This document shows positions 1-6,719 of a stretch of DNA of 11,966 bases, piece after piece. Each line of letters opens with the position of its first letter. The stretch's first letter is position 1. A program made the translations under genes and the position numbers. Source of the DNA: Actinomycetes bacterium (GTDB lineage Bacteria; Actinomycetota; Thermoleophilia; Gaiellales; Gaiellaceae); assembly GCA_030624785.1 (NCBI GenBank), contig JAUXJK010000027.1, positions 1 through 11,966 of the forward strand. The letters run 5' to 3'. The notes below the pieces were generated by a model. The model was given only the letters and a program-made list of their open reading frames with translations. It was not told the DNA's origin and searched no databases.

Positions 1-22
1 TCGCAGGGACGAGGCAATTGAC

Positions 23-796
23 ATGGATCTAGAGCTTGCCGGGAAGCGGTTTATTGTCGGAGGCGCGAGCCGAGGCATTGGCCGAGCGATCGCGACGCTG
101 CTCATCGCCGAGGGAGCACATGTACTGCTCATATCGCGCAACGTCGACCCACTCGTTCCGGTGGCCGACTCGCTCGGAGAGCGCGCTCGTCCATTTACGG
201 CTGATCTGTCGGTTGCTGAGGACGTCGACGGTCTCGTCGAGCAGAGCCGCGAGACCTTTCAAGATGGAATCGATGGAATCGTCGTTAACCACGGCGGGCC
301 CGATTCGGGTGCAGCACTCGATCTGACCGACTCTCAGTGGCAACACGCCTTCGCCCTTGTCGTCGGCGGTCCGATTCGACTTCTGCGTGGGCTTCAGCCC
401 CAGCTTCGCGAGGAGTCTTCCGTCGTCTGGGTAACGTCGTCTTCGACTCGCATCGCGCTACCCAACCTCGATACGTCGAACGTCTTGCGTCCGGCCGTCG
501 CCGGGCTCACGAAGACACTCGCGGCCCAGCTCGCGCCACGGACACGAGTCAACAGCGTTGCGCCGGGCCGCATCGATACAGATCGTGTCCGCAGCCTCGA
601 TGAAGAGCAGGCCAGTGCTGCTGGACGCGACTACGTGGATCAGCGCCGAATAATGGAGAAGGGGATACCGCTTGGCCGCTACGGCCAGCCGGAGGAGTTC
701 GCCCGCATTGCAGCATTCCTGCTCTCGCCGGCCGCTTCTTATCTGACCGGAGCAGCGATTCAGGTCGACGGCGGCGCCGTGCGAGCGCTCCCCTAG
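23..796 (+). CDS. Short-chain dehydrogenase/reductase (SDR) family protein with non-canonical active site
   Basis: A 257-residue Rossmann-fold SDR protein of normal length for the classical family. Seen: the glycine-rich nucleotide-binding motif GGASRGIG (13-20), NHGG (89-92) in place of NNAG, a Ser cluster (139-141) at the catalytic Ser position, a PGRIDTDR loop (181-188), and the C-terminal GAAIQVDGG typical of FabG-like SDRs. The catalytic YxxxK is absent: the aligned segment reads SNVLR, so Tyr becomes Ser152 and Lys becomes Arg156. I recall an SDR subgroup with this SNxxR signature, so it is probably a lineage trait rather than decay. NAD(P) binding is likely; the substrate and even redox activity are uncertain. 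The ATG at 23 has only a weak GAGG upstream, and the gene may be co-transcribed with something before the window. It converges on the amidase genes. Confidence 0.9.
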   Translation: MDLELAGKRFIVGGASRGIGRAIATLLIAEGAHVLLISRNVDPLVPVADSLGERARPFTADLSVAEDVDGLVEQSRETFQDGIDGIVVNHGGPDSGAALDLTDSQWQHAFALVVGGPIRLLRGLQPQLREESSVVWVTSSSTRIALPNLDTSNVLRPAVAGLTKTLAAQLAPRTRVNSVAPGRIDTDRVRSLDEEQASAAGRDYVDQRRIMEKGIPLGRYGQPEEFARIAAFLLSPAASYLTGAAIQVDGGAVRALP

Positions 797-807
797 GCGA
801 GCCAGAG

Positions 808-833
808 CGGCCTCGCGCGGTTGCGCGAGGCCG
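808..833. terminator. GC-rich hairpin between convergent genes
   Basis: A perfect 11-bp inverted repeat, CGGCCTCGCGC / GCGCGAGGCCG, with a 4-nt GGTT loop. It lies 11 bp after the SDR stop and about 40 bp after the end of the convergent amidase gene. Only a weak T-rich stretch (GTGTTGT) follows on the plus strand. Placement between two converging genes supports a terminator, possibly bidirectional; efficiency cannot be judged from sequence. Confidence 0.65.
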
Positions 834-873
834 GTGTTGTGATGCATGCGCCTGACGTCTCAGGTTGGGGCGA

Positions 874-2475
874 CTAGGCGCCCATCGTGCCGTCGGCGCC
901 GAGCTGCCATCCGTAGGCGGCTTCGTATGCCGTGGCGATGCGAAGTAGTTCGCCGTCAGCGAGCTGGGGGCCGACGAGCATGGTGCCCACGGGGAGGCCG
1001 TCGACCTTGCTGGTGGGCATGCTCAGCGCCGGATGCCCGGTCATGTTGAAGGTCGTCGTGTTCGAGATCATCGCCCAGCCGCGTAGGACCCACTCGTCGA
1101 TTGGCAGGGTCGGGTCCATCTCGTAGGGAAGTGTGGGCAGTGTTGGCATCACAAATGCGTCGACCGTCTCGAGTTGGGCGTCGAAGGCGGCGCGGATCTC
1201 GTCGCGGCGTCGCATCGCGTACGCGTACGTGCTGTTGAAGTACTCGTCGCGGAGCATGGTTCCGCACATCACGATTGCCTTGAACTGTGGCGAGAGGTCG
1301 GACGCGCCCGTCTGCATTCCCTTGCCCAACGCCTGGGCCAGTTCGGGCCAGTAGTCGCCAAAGGTACCGAGCCCTGTGCCGCCGCCGTAGAGGCTTGCGA
1401 CCATGCCTTCGGCGAAGAGAGCGAAGGATGGTTCGGGCCCGGCGAGGTGTTCTGGCACCGAGACGTCGACGAGCTCTGCGCCGAGCTCGCTGAGCTGATC
1501 AACGGCCTTTCGAACTTCTGCTTCGATCGCGGGCTCGATCCCGGCCTGCTCGCCGAAACCTTCCTTGAGTACTCCGAGCTTGACCCCCTTGAGACTCATG
1601 TCCGCGCTTCCGTCTAGAAGCGTGTCGAGCTCGGCATGGGTCTTTGACGCGTCAAGGCCGACCTGACGTGGATCCCCGGGATCAGGACCCGAGATCGTGC
1701 GCAAGATGAGCGCCTGATCTCTAGCGGTTCGCGTCATCGGGCCCAGGTGATCGATTGTTTTGTCTATACCGACAGCTCCCGTGTAGGGCACGAGGCTGTG
1801 GGTCGGCTTCAGGCCCAGGACACCACACCAGGCTGCTGGAATACGGATTGAACCGCCCTGGTCGCCCCCGATGGTCGCGTCGATCCATGGATACGCGAGG
1901 GATGCGCCTGAGCCGCCCGAGGAGCCGCCCGAGACCCGCTTGGGATCGGTCGGATTCGAGATCGGCCCGTAGTGACTCGACTCGCCGCCGCCCGAGAAAG
2001 CCATGTTCTCCATGTTCAGGATCGCGACGATCTCAGCACCGGCCTCGACGAGCCGTTTCGTAACGGTGGAGTCGATAGTCGGTACGAATCCTTGCAAGAT
2101 TCTTGACGCGCAGGTCATCGGGATCCCCGCGACCGCGATGTTGTCTTTCAAGCCCATGCGCATGCCAGCAAGCGGTCCTGACTCTGCGGACGTCTCGTTC
2201 GATCTGACCGAGACGAACCGGACGATCGCGTTGAGCGGATCGCGCGCGGCGCGCTGTTCCTCGGTGACATCCTCGATCGATCGGCGGATATCGCCTGCGG
2301 CGGTCGAGACCGTTGACGTTCGACCCTGATTGCGGTCGACGCCCTTCACGGCGTCGACCATCACGTTGAGCAGTCGTGCGTATTCCTCGAGCTCGTCTTC
2401 GGTGATTCCCATTCCAAGTCGAAACGATTCCTCTCGGACATCGTCGGCGGTGTAATGCTTGATGGGCTTGATCAT
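874..2475 (-). CDS. Amidase-signature family amidase (second of tandem pair)
   Basis: A 533-residue amidase-signature (AS) hydrolase that would cleave a carboxamide C-N bond to an acid plus ammonia or amine, in the cytoplasm. The Ser-cisSer-Lys triad is readable: Lys110 in GLKDN, cis-Ser185 in GGSSGGS, and nucleophile Ser209 in GGDQGGS, with the usual 24-residue spacing between the two serines. The GGDQGGSIRIPAAWCG block and the C-terminal TGHPALSMP and LPVGTMLVG blocks match the branch holding the nitrile-pathway amidases of Rhodococcus. Length is normal and no signal peptide is seen. The ATG at 2475 is preceded by GGGAG with a 9-nt spacer. It lies 36 bp downstream of a paralogous amidase and is probably in the same operon. 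The natural substrate is unknown; GatA is unlikely because gatB/gatC are absent and the flanking motifs differ. Confidence 0.93.
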   Translation of the reverse strand: MIKPIKHYTADDVREESFRLGMGITEDELEEYARLLNVMVDAVKGVDRNQGRTSTVSTAAGDIRRSIEDVTEEQRAARDPLNAIVRFVSVRSNETSAESGPLAGMRMGLKDNIAVAGIPMTCASRILQGFVPTIDSTVTKRLVEAGAEIVAILNMENMAFSGGGESSHYGPISNPTDPKRVSGGSSGGSGASLAYPWIDATIGGDQGGSIRIPAAWCGVLGLKPTHSLVPYTGAVGIDKTIDHLGPMTRTARDQALILRTISGPDPGDPRQVGLDASKTHAELDTLLDGSADMSLKGVKLGVLKEGFGEQAGIEPAIEAEVRKAVDQLSELGAELVDVSVPEHLAGPEPSFALFAEGMVASLYGGGTGLGTFGDYWPELAQALGKGMQTGASDLSPQFKAIVMCGTMLRDEYFNSTYAYAMRRRDEIRAAFDAQLETVDAFVMPTLPTLPYEMDPTLPIDEWVLRGWAMISNTTTFNMTGHPALSMPTSKVDGLPVGTMLVGPQLADGELLRIATAYEAAYGWQLGADGTMGA

Positions 2476-2511
2476 CTCGCGCGTCTCCCGTCACGGTTTG
2501 TGATGCTGTTC

Positions 2512-4071
2512 TTACCAGGACTGCCAGTCTCCGAGCTTCTCGACAGCGTCGGCTGCCTGAAGAACCCGGAGATCGTCGAAGTGCTTGCCAACGAACATCA
2601 GCCCGACGGGTAGTTCGTCAACCACGCCGCACGGCACGGAGATAGACGGGTGGCCGGTCAGGTTGAACTGCGGCGTGTTGTTGATCATGCTCAGCCCGTA
2701 GAAGACTGCGTCTTCGAGTGAGCAGTCGGCTGGTGGAATCTCGGTCGCGACGTTGGGAATGGTCGGCATCGCCAGTAGGTCGTAGGAGCCGAGCACGTCG
2801 TCGTAGGCTTCGCGGACAAGGTGTCGGACGTTCTGTGCCTTCGCGTAGTAGCGGCCGTGGTAGTTGCGGTTCATGTACTCGCCGAGGAGTCGCACGAGCT
2901 TGACGGTGGGCGAGATGTCGTTGAGACGCGAGCGATTGCCTCGCGCCACCGCGTCGAGCAGGTTCGTGTTGTAGAAGCCTTCCCAGTTGGTACCCGTGTT
3001 GTTGCCCTTCAGCATGAACTCGGTCGCACCTTCGACCACGACCGCGTTCCAGAGGTGCAGTCCGTCAAAGTGCATTGGGACCGAGACTTCGGTGACTGTC
3101 GCACCGGCCGTTTCGAGCCGATCGAGGGTGTCGCGGACCTTGCGATCCACCTCCGGGTTCGATCCGGGTAGACCACCAACGTCCTCAGAGCGCTGCTCGA
3201 AGCCTTCCTTCACGACTGCGATCTTCAGACCGTTGATGCCCTTGCCGATCGCGGGCAGGTAGTCGCTGACGTAGTCGTCGTGAATCACGCCACGCTGCCG
3301 CGGATCAAGCGGGTCTGGTCCGGCGATTGCGCCGAGGACGCGCGCTGCCGTTTCAACCGTGTCGGTGATCGGACCAAGCGTGTCGAGGGTCAGCTCGATC
3401 ATTGCGCAGCCGGTATAGGGGACGAGTCCGAAGGTCGGTTTATGGCCGACGACGCCACACCAGGCGGCCGGAATGCGAATGGAGCCGCCCTGATCGCCGC
3501 CAATGGCGGCGGGAACGTCTCCGGCCGCGACTACTGCGGCGCTTCCCTTCGAGGATCCGCCAGGGGAGTGGGTCGGCTTGCGCGGGTTTCGAACCGGCCC
3601 ATAGGCGGAGGTGTGACCACCCCCGGAGAACGAGTGATCTGCCGCGGCCGTCTTCCCGACGATTCGTGCGCCGGCATCGAGGAGCCTGGTCGCGATGGTC
3701 GCATCGATGTCTGGCACGAAGCCTTCAAGCGCCTGCGTCCCGTTCATCATTGGAACGCCGGCGAGGCAGACCACGTCTTTCAGGCCGATCTCCATGCCCG
3801 CTAGTGGGCCGTTCTCGGCGCCTTCGACATCGCAACGTACGTACCAGCCGTTGTAGGGATTGTCCTCAGGAGCAGGGCGAACGCCGCCAGTGCGCGGATA
3901 CTTCACGGGGAGCTTCTGCTCCGGATAGTGATCGACGCGCTTGTAGGACTCGATCGTTCCCGACATGAGCGTCCGGAACGAGGTTGCGTCCTCCTCAGTC
4001 AGCTCCAGGCCGATGTCATCGGCGATGTCAAGAATCTGTCCGACCGAGGGAATCTTTGGGCCAACCGGCAT
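2512..4071 (-). CDS. Amidase-signature family amidase (Rhodococcus enantioselective amidase-like)
   Basis: A 519-residue AS-family amidase. The inferred triad is Lys98 (GLKDV), cis-Ser173 (GGSSKGS) and Ser197 (GGDQGGS), with the 24-residue serine spacing. From memory the sequence closely follows the ~520-residue enantioselective amidase of Rhodococcus that works after nitrile hydratase: shared blocks include VPMMNG, FSGGG, GHKPTFGLVPYTG and the C-terminal GHPSISVP. Aryl or aliphatic amides are therefore plausible substrates, but no nitrile hydratase is in the window. One oddity is Lys175 where the signature normally has Gly (GGSSGGS to GGSSKGS), next to the catalytic cis-Ser. The ATG at 4071 has a strong GGGAGG 5 nt upstream. 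It lies about 100 bp after the acyl-CoA synthetase and 36 bp before its paralogue; the two share much sequence and probably arose by an old tandem duplication. Confidence 0.94.
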   Translation of the reverse strand: MPVGPKIPSVGQILDIADDIGLELTEEDATSFRTLMSGTIESYKRVDHYPEQKLPVKYPRTGGVRPAPEDNPYNGWYVRCDVEGAENGPLAGMEIGLKDVVCLAGVPMMNGTQALEGFVPDIDATIATRLLDAGARIVGKTAAADHSFSGGGHTSAYGPVRNPRKPTHSPGGSSKGSAAVVAAGDVPAAIGGDQGGSIRIPAAWCGVVGHKPTFGLVPYTGCAMIELTLDTLGPITDTVETAARVLGAIAGPDPLDPRQRGVIHDDYVSDYLPAIGKGINGLKIAVVKEGFEQRSEDVGGLPGSNPEVDRKVRDTLDRLETAGATVTEVSVPMHFDGLHLWNAVVVEGATEFMLKGNNTGTNWEGFYNTNLLDAVARGNRSRLNDISPTVKLVRLLGEYMNRNYHGRYYAKAQNVRHLVREAYDDVLGSYDLLAMPTIPNVATEIPPADCSLEDAVFYGLSMINNTPQFNLTGHPSISVPCGVVDELPVGLMFVGKHFDDLRVLQAADAVEKLGDWQSW

Positions 4072-4076
4072 CTGAA

Positions 4077-4082
4077 CCTCCC
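4077..4082 (-). promoter_or_regulatory. Shine-Dalgarno site of first amidase
   Basis: GGGAGG on the minus strand, 5 nt upstream of the ATG at 4071. It supports that start and makes this amidase independently translatable even though the upstream synthetase is frameshifted. Confidence 0.7.
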
Positions 4083-4172
4083 GTGGGTTTCGGCTCGACG
4101 CCGTCGATTCCGGCGCGTTTGAGTTGTTGCTGAGCGAGGAGTTTGGGCGAGCGCACGTCGTACGTCAAGCCG

Positions 4173-5815
4173 CTATGTGTCTGATTCCAACATCTGCTTC
4201 GCGAGATCGCGCAGCTTGTGTTTTTGAATCTTCCCCGACGCCGTCATCGGCATCTCGTCGAGGACGAACGTTCGTCGCGGAATCTTGAAGCTCGCGATCT
4301 TGCCGTGGCACGCCGCAACGATCTCTCGCTCGAGATCTTCGTGCGAGCTTATGCAGTCGCTTGCCGGCACCACGAACGCGACGGGTACTTCATCGAGTTG
4401 CTCGTCGGGGCAGCCGACGATCGCCACGAGCTCGAGTGGTTGCGCATCTAGAAGAAAACCTTCGACCTCCATGGGTGACACGTTCTCGCCGCCTACCTTC
4501 AGCATGTCCTTGTAGCGCCCGAGAAATCGGAGATAGCCGTCGTCTCGCATGATTCCCATGTCGCCAGTGTGGAGCCAGCCGTCAGCGTCGACCGCTTCTG
4601 CGGTCAGGCCAGGTTCTTTGTAGTAGCCCTGCATGACGAGGTAGCCACGGAGGAGTATCTCGCCGGGCTCGCCGTTGGGAACCGGTTGGCCACTCTCGCC
4701 GTCGACTATTGCGAACTCATAGCCCGGCATCGGATAGCCGGACGTCTACAGCGCTGCTCGGCGGTTCCATCGAGAAAGCCAATCGCGCCGCACGCCCATC
4801 CTTCGGTCAGTCCGTAGGCGGAGACGACCGGGCAGAAATCCTCGATCACGCGACGGACGGTTGGCAACGTGCTGTCCATGCCTGCAGGAATCGATCCGAC
4901 GCGCAAGCTCGACACGTCGGCACCCAGCCGCTCCCGAGCCTCCATGAGCCCGGCGTAGTGGACGTCGAAGCCGTGCACCATGGTGACGTGCTCGCGCTCG
5001 ATGAGCTGCACGCCTTCATCCGGATCGAAGCCTTCCGTCAGGACGAGCTTGCTGCCGGTGAGGAGAAACATGATCCCCATCTCGCTCAGGCCATAGAGGT
5101 GAAAGAGCGGCAGGTTGCAGAGGAACGCATCCTCGGGCGTGATCTCGAGACGTTCTGCACGGTCAGCGATCGCGCGTAGTGGTCGATGGCTGTGTTGAAC
5201 GCCCTTCGGGAAGCCGGTCGTCCCGGACGTGTAGAGGATCATGATCGGCTCCTCCGGGTCGACGCTGCCGGTCTCCGTGTCCGGCGTCGGAGCTCTGTCC
5301 CCGCTGGCGATACAGTCGGGCCACCAGAGCGCGTCAGACCGGCGTTCGGCGCCAATCGTGACGACTCGCTTGAGGTCCGAAAACTCGTCGGTGCTGGGAT
5401 GTCCTGGAGCTCGACTCCCTAGATCAGGCATGAGGCTTCGCGTCATGTCGAGGAAGTGGGTGGGCCCGGATACGTCGTTCTGAATCAGCGTTGTCGCGTT
5501 TGAGTGCTTTACGACAAACTCGACGTCTCGCTCTCGGAAACGGGTATTCAGGGGCACGCTGAGGGCGCCGATGCGAGCTGCTCCGTAGTACACGTGCAAC
5601 CACTCGGGCCGATTCATGAGCCAGAGCGCGATCTTGTCGCCCGGCCTCACGCCAATCGCGAGTAGCCCGGCCGCTGCCTGTTCGACATCGCGTTCAAACT
5701 CGACGAACGACCACCGTTGATCGCCAAAGACGAGTCCCTCGGCGTTCCCAAAGCGTTGGGCTGCCCGGCGCGGAAGCTCGCCGATCGTTTCGTATGTCGG
5801 CGCGAGCTCACTCAT
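4173..5815 (-). pseudogene. Acyl-CoA synthetase (AMP-binding), split by a single-base frameshift
   Basis: An ATP-dependent acyl-CoA ligase of the ANL superfamily that would activate a carboxylic acid via an acyl-AMP. The first part (5815 to stop 4706) carries the P-loop YTSGTTGFPKG (195-205) and the AYGLTEG motif. The second part (reading frame open to 4173) carries TSGYPMPGYE, the HTGD motif, the hinge GRYKDMLKVGGENVSP and the catalytic-Lys motif PMTASGKIQK. Both halves have full conservation, and one missing base near 4747/4748 would restore a protein of about 547 residues, normal for the family. The true start is taken at 5815, not 5929: the N-terminus there fits the family, and its ATG overlaps the VOC stop as ATGA. 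If the shift is real, the enzyme loses its C-terminal lid and should be dead. A sequencing or assembly error is equally possible. Acid substrate unknown. Confidence 0.88.
4745..4751 (-). other. Frameshift site in acyl-CoA synthetase
   Basis: On the minus strand the upstream frame reads E-Q-R-C (GAG CAG CGC TGT) and then becomes nonsense (RRPAIRC...). The downstream frame becomes sensible at ACG TCC GGC (T-S-G), preceded by an in-frame TAG. Adding one base between TGT and AG gives C-E-T-S-G or C-Q-T-S-G, the normal ANL TSG-x-P-x-P-G context. This places a one-base deletion between TGT and AGACG, about plus position 4747/4748. There is no homopolymer at the site. Confidence 0.85.
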
Positions 5816-6225
5816 GAAGTGGGTTGGTCGAGAAAGTAGCTCGCGAGGTTGGCATCCAGCCCGTCTCGTTCTACTTCGAAAAGCTCGAGGAGCACGTTGT
5901 CGGGCGCCAGACACATGAGGTAGCGCCACGAGCCGAACTCGCGGATCTCGCTGCGGAAGGCAACGCCTCGCCCAAGCATGTGCGTGTGAAGGGCACGCAG
6001 ATCGTCTGAGCGGATCCCGACATGATGGACAGCGTTCTTGCCGTCGCCGCGGGGACGTTGGTCGTAGAAGTGGATGCGGCCCTCACCGACCCGCATGAAG
6101 ACGTTCCGGGATCCGCCGAACTCACCGTCGTAGGCGACCTCGCCTCCGAGCATCTCGGTCCACCATCCGATCGTCCTATCGATGTCTTCGGTGAAGACGT
6201 GAACGTGATGAGCGTGCTCGGCCAT
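5812..6225 (-). CDS. VOC superfamily (glyoxalase/dioxygenase-fold) protein
   Basis: A 137-residue single vicinal-oxygen-chelate protein. Seen: the N-terminal HHVHVFTEDIDRTIGWW opening of the beta-alpha-beta-beta-beta fold (candidate metal ligand His7 or His9), a second module beginning with VHHVGI (His68), and a closing strand with LLELFE (Glu114 or Glu117 as last ligand). These fit a metal-dependent VOC enzyme (glyoxalase I, methylmalonyl-CoA epimerase or dioxygenase type), but the reaction cannot be read from sequence. The start at 6225 has no clear Shine-Dalgarno; the predicted promoter would give a leader of only about 9 nt, so near-leaderless translation is plausible. The stop overlaps the acyl-CoA synthetase start by ATGA, indicating an operon and translational coupling. 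The context suggests it acts on an intermediate of the same acid or amide pathway. Confidence 0.88.
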   Translation of the reverse strand: MAEHAHHVHVFTEDIDRTIGWWTEMLGGEVAYDGEFGGSRNVFMRVGEGRIHFYDQRPRGDGKNAVHHVGIRSDDLRALHTHMLGRGVAFRSEIREFGSWRYLMCLAPDNVLLELFEVERDGLDANLASYFLDQPTS

Positions 6226-6240
6226 GTTGCGGGGCGAGCG

Positions 6241-6269
6241 AGTATAGGCGCGAGCCGCTCTGGAGCCAA
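6241..6269 (-). promoter_or_regulatory. Predicted sigma70-type promoter of the VOC/ligase/amidase operon
   Basis: On the minus strand, TTGGCT (6269-6264) and TATACT (6246-6241) are separated by exactly 17 bp, with 4/6 and 5/6 matches to TTGACA and TATAAT. A start about 7 bp downstream (near 6234) would place the VOC ATG about 9 nt into the message. It sits in the 62-bp gap after the RTX gene, separating the secretion cassette from the metabolic operon. I see no convincing terminator in that gap. Confidence 0.45.
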
Positions 6270-6287
6270 CGATCGAGCTAGGCGCGT

Positions 6288-6719
6288 CTACGGGATCTGT
6301 GTCTCACAATTGTTGAATGTGTCTGTTCCGGCGCCTCCGTAGCAGACGTCGCTACCGCCGCCGCCAACGAGGTGATCGTTGCCAGCTTGCACTAGAAGTA
6401 CGTCGCTGCCCGAATCTCCGCGAAGCGTGTCGGCTCCTGCGCCAGCGAGAATGCAGTCCGTGCCTTGACGCCCTCTTACGGTTTCTCCGGCACCGGTCCC
6501 AACGACCAGATCATTGCCGGAAGTTCCCGCCGTGACGACTGCCGTCAGGTTAAGCCCAGCGCATTCGAGGGGTTTGACGTCATTCGCTGTGATCGGTTGG
6601 ATGTCCTCACCGAGGTTGCTCGCCGGCACAGTATTGGACGCAGTGACGACGCTGGTTGCAGTCACGATGACGCACAGCGCAAGGGCGACGAGAAGAGCTC
6701 CTCTCGCTGCCCGACTCAC
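6288..6719 (-). CDS. Small secreted RTX-type calcium-binding repeat protein with SipW-type signal motif
   Basis: A 143-residue exported protein. Residues 1-27 form a signal peptide (SRAAR basic head, hydrophobic LLVALALCVIVTA core) running into TASNTVPASN (26-35). Residues ~66-136 are about eight tandem RTX-like nonapeptides of GGxGxDxxx type (GTSGND, GRQGTD, AGAGAD, GDSGSD, VQAGND, GGGGSD, GGAGTD), which in this family form a calcium-loaded beta-roll. Four mature Cys (53, 89, 126, 138) could form disulfides outside the cell. The NTVPASN motif is nearly identical to that of the pilin-like protein at the head of the cassette, implying processing by the same peptidase. Translation starts at GTG 6719, overlapping the peptidase stop as GTGA, with AAGGA 6 nt upstream. 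No type I secretion genes are present; export is probably via Sec. Role (matrix, adhesin) is inference. Confidence 0.88.
   Translation of the reverse strand: MSRAARGALLVALALCVIVTATSVVTASNTVPASNLGEDIQPITANDVKPLECAGLNLTAVVTAGTSGNDLVVGTGAGETVRGRQGTDCILAGAGADTLRGDSGSDVLLVQAGNDHLVGGGGSDVCYGGAGTDTFNNCETQIP

Noticed and set aside
1174..1617. 147-residue plus-strand ORF opposite the second amidase
   Set aside because: Low-complexity antisense shadow with no ribosome-binding site or family motif.
3280..3968. Plus-strand ORFs of 174 and 188 residues opposite the first amidase
   Set aside because: Antisense shadows over the amidase signature region, which is clearly coding on the minus strand.
4740..4760. 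Programmed ribosomal frameshift in the acyl-CoA synthetase
   Set aside because: No slippery heptamer or homopolymer at the junction, and this enzyme family is not known to use recoding.
5816..5929. Longer start for the acyl-CoA synthetase
   Set aside because: The extension is Arg-rich out-of-frame VOC coding sequence; the ATG at 5815 gives the family N-terminus and an ATGA overlap.
6310..6530. DNA tandem repeat or CRISPR array in the RTX gene
   Set aside because: The periodicity is in the protein (nonapeptides); codons vary, and there are no identical DNA repeats or spacers.
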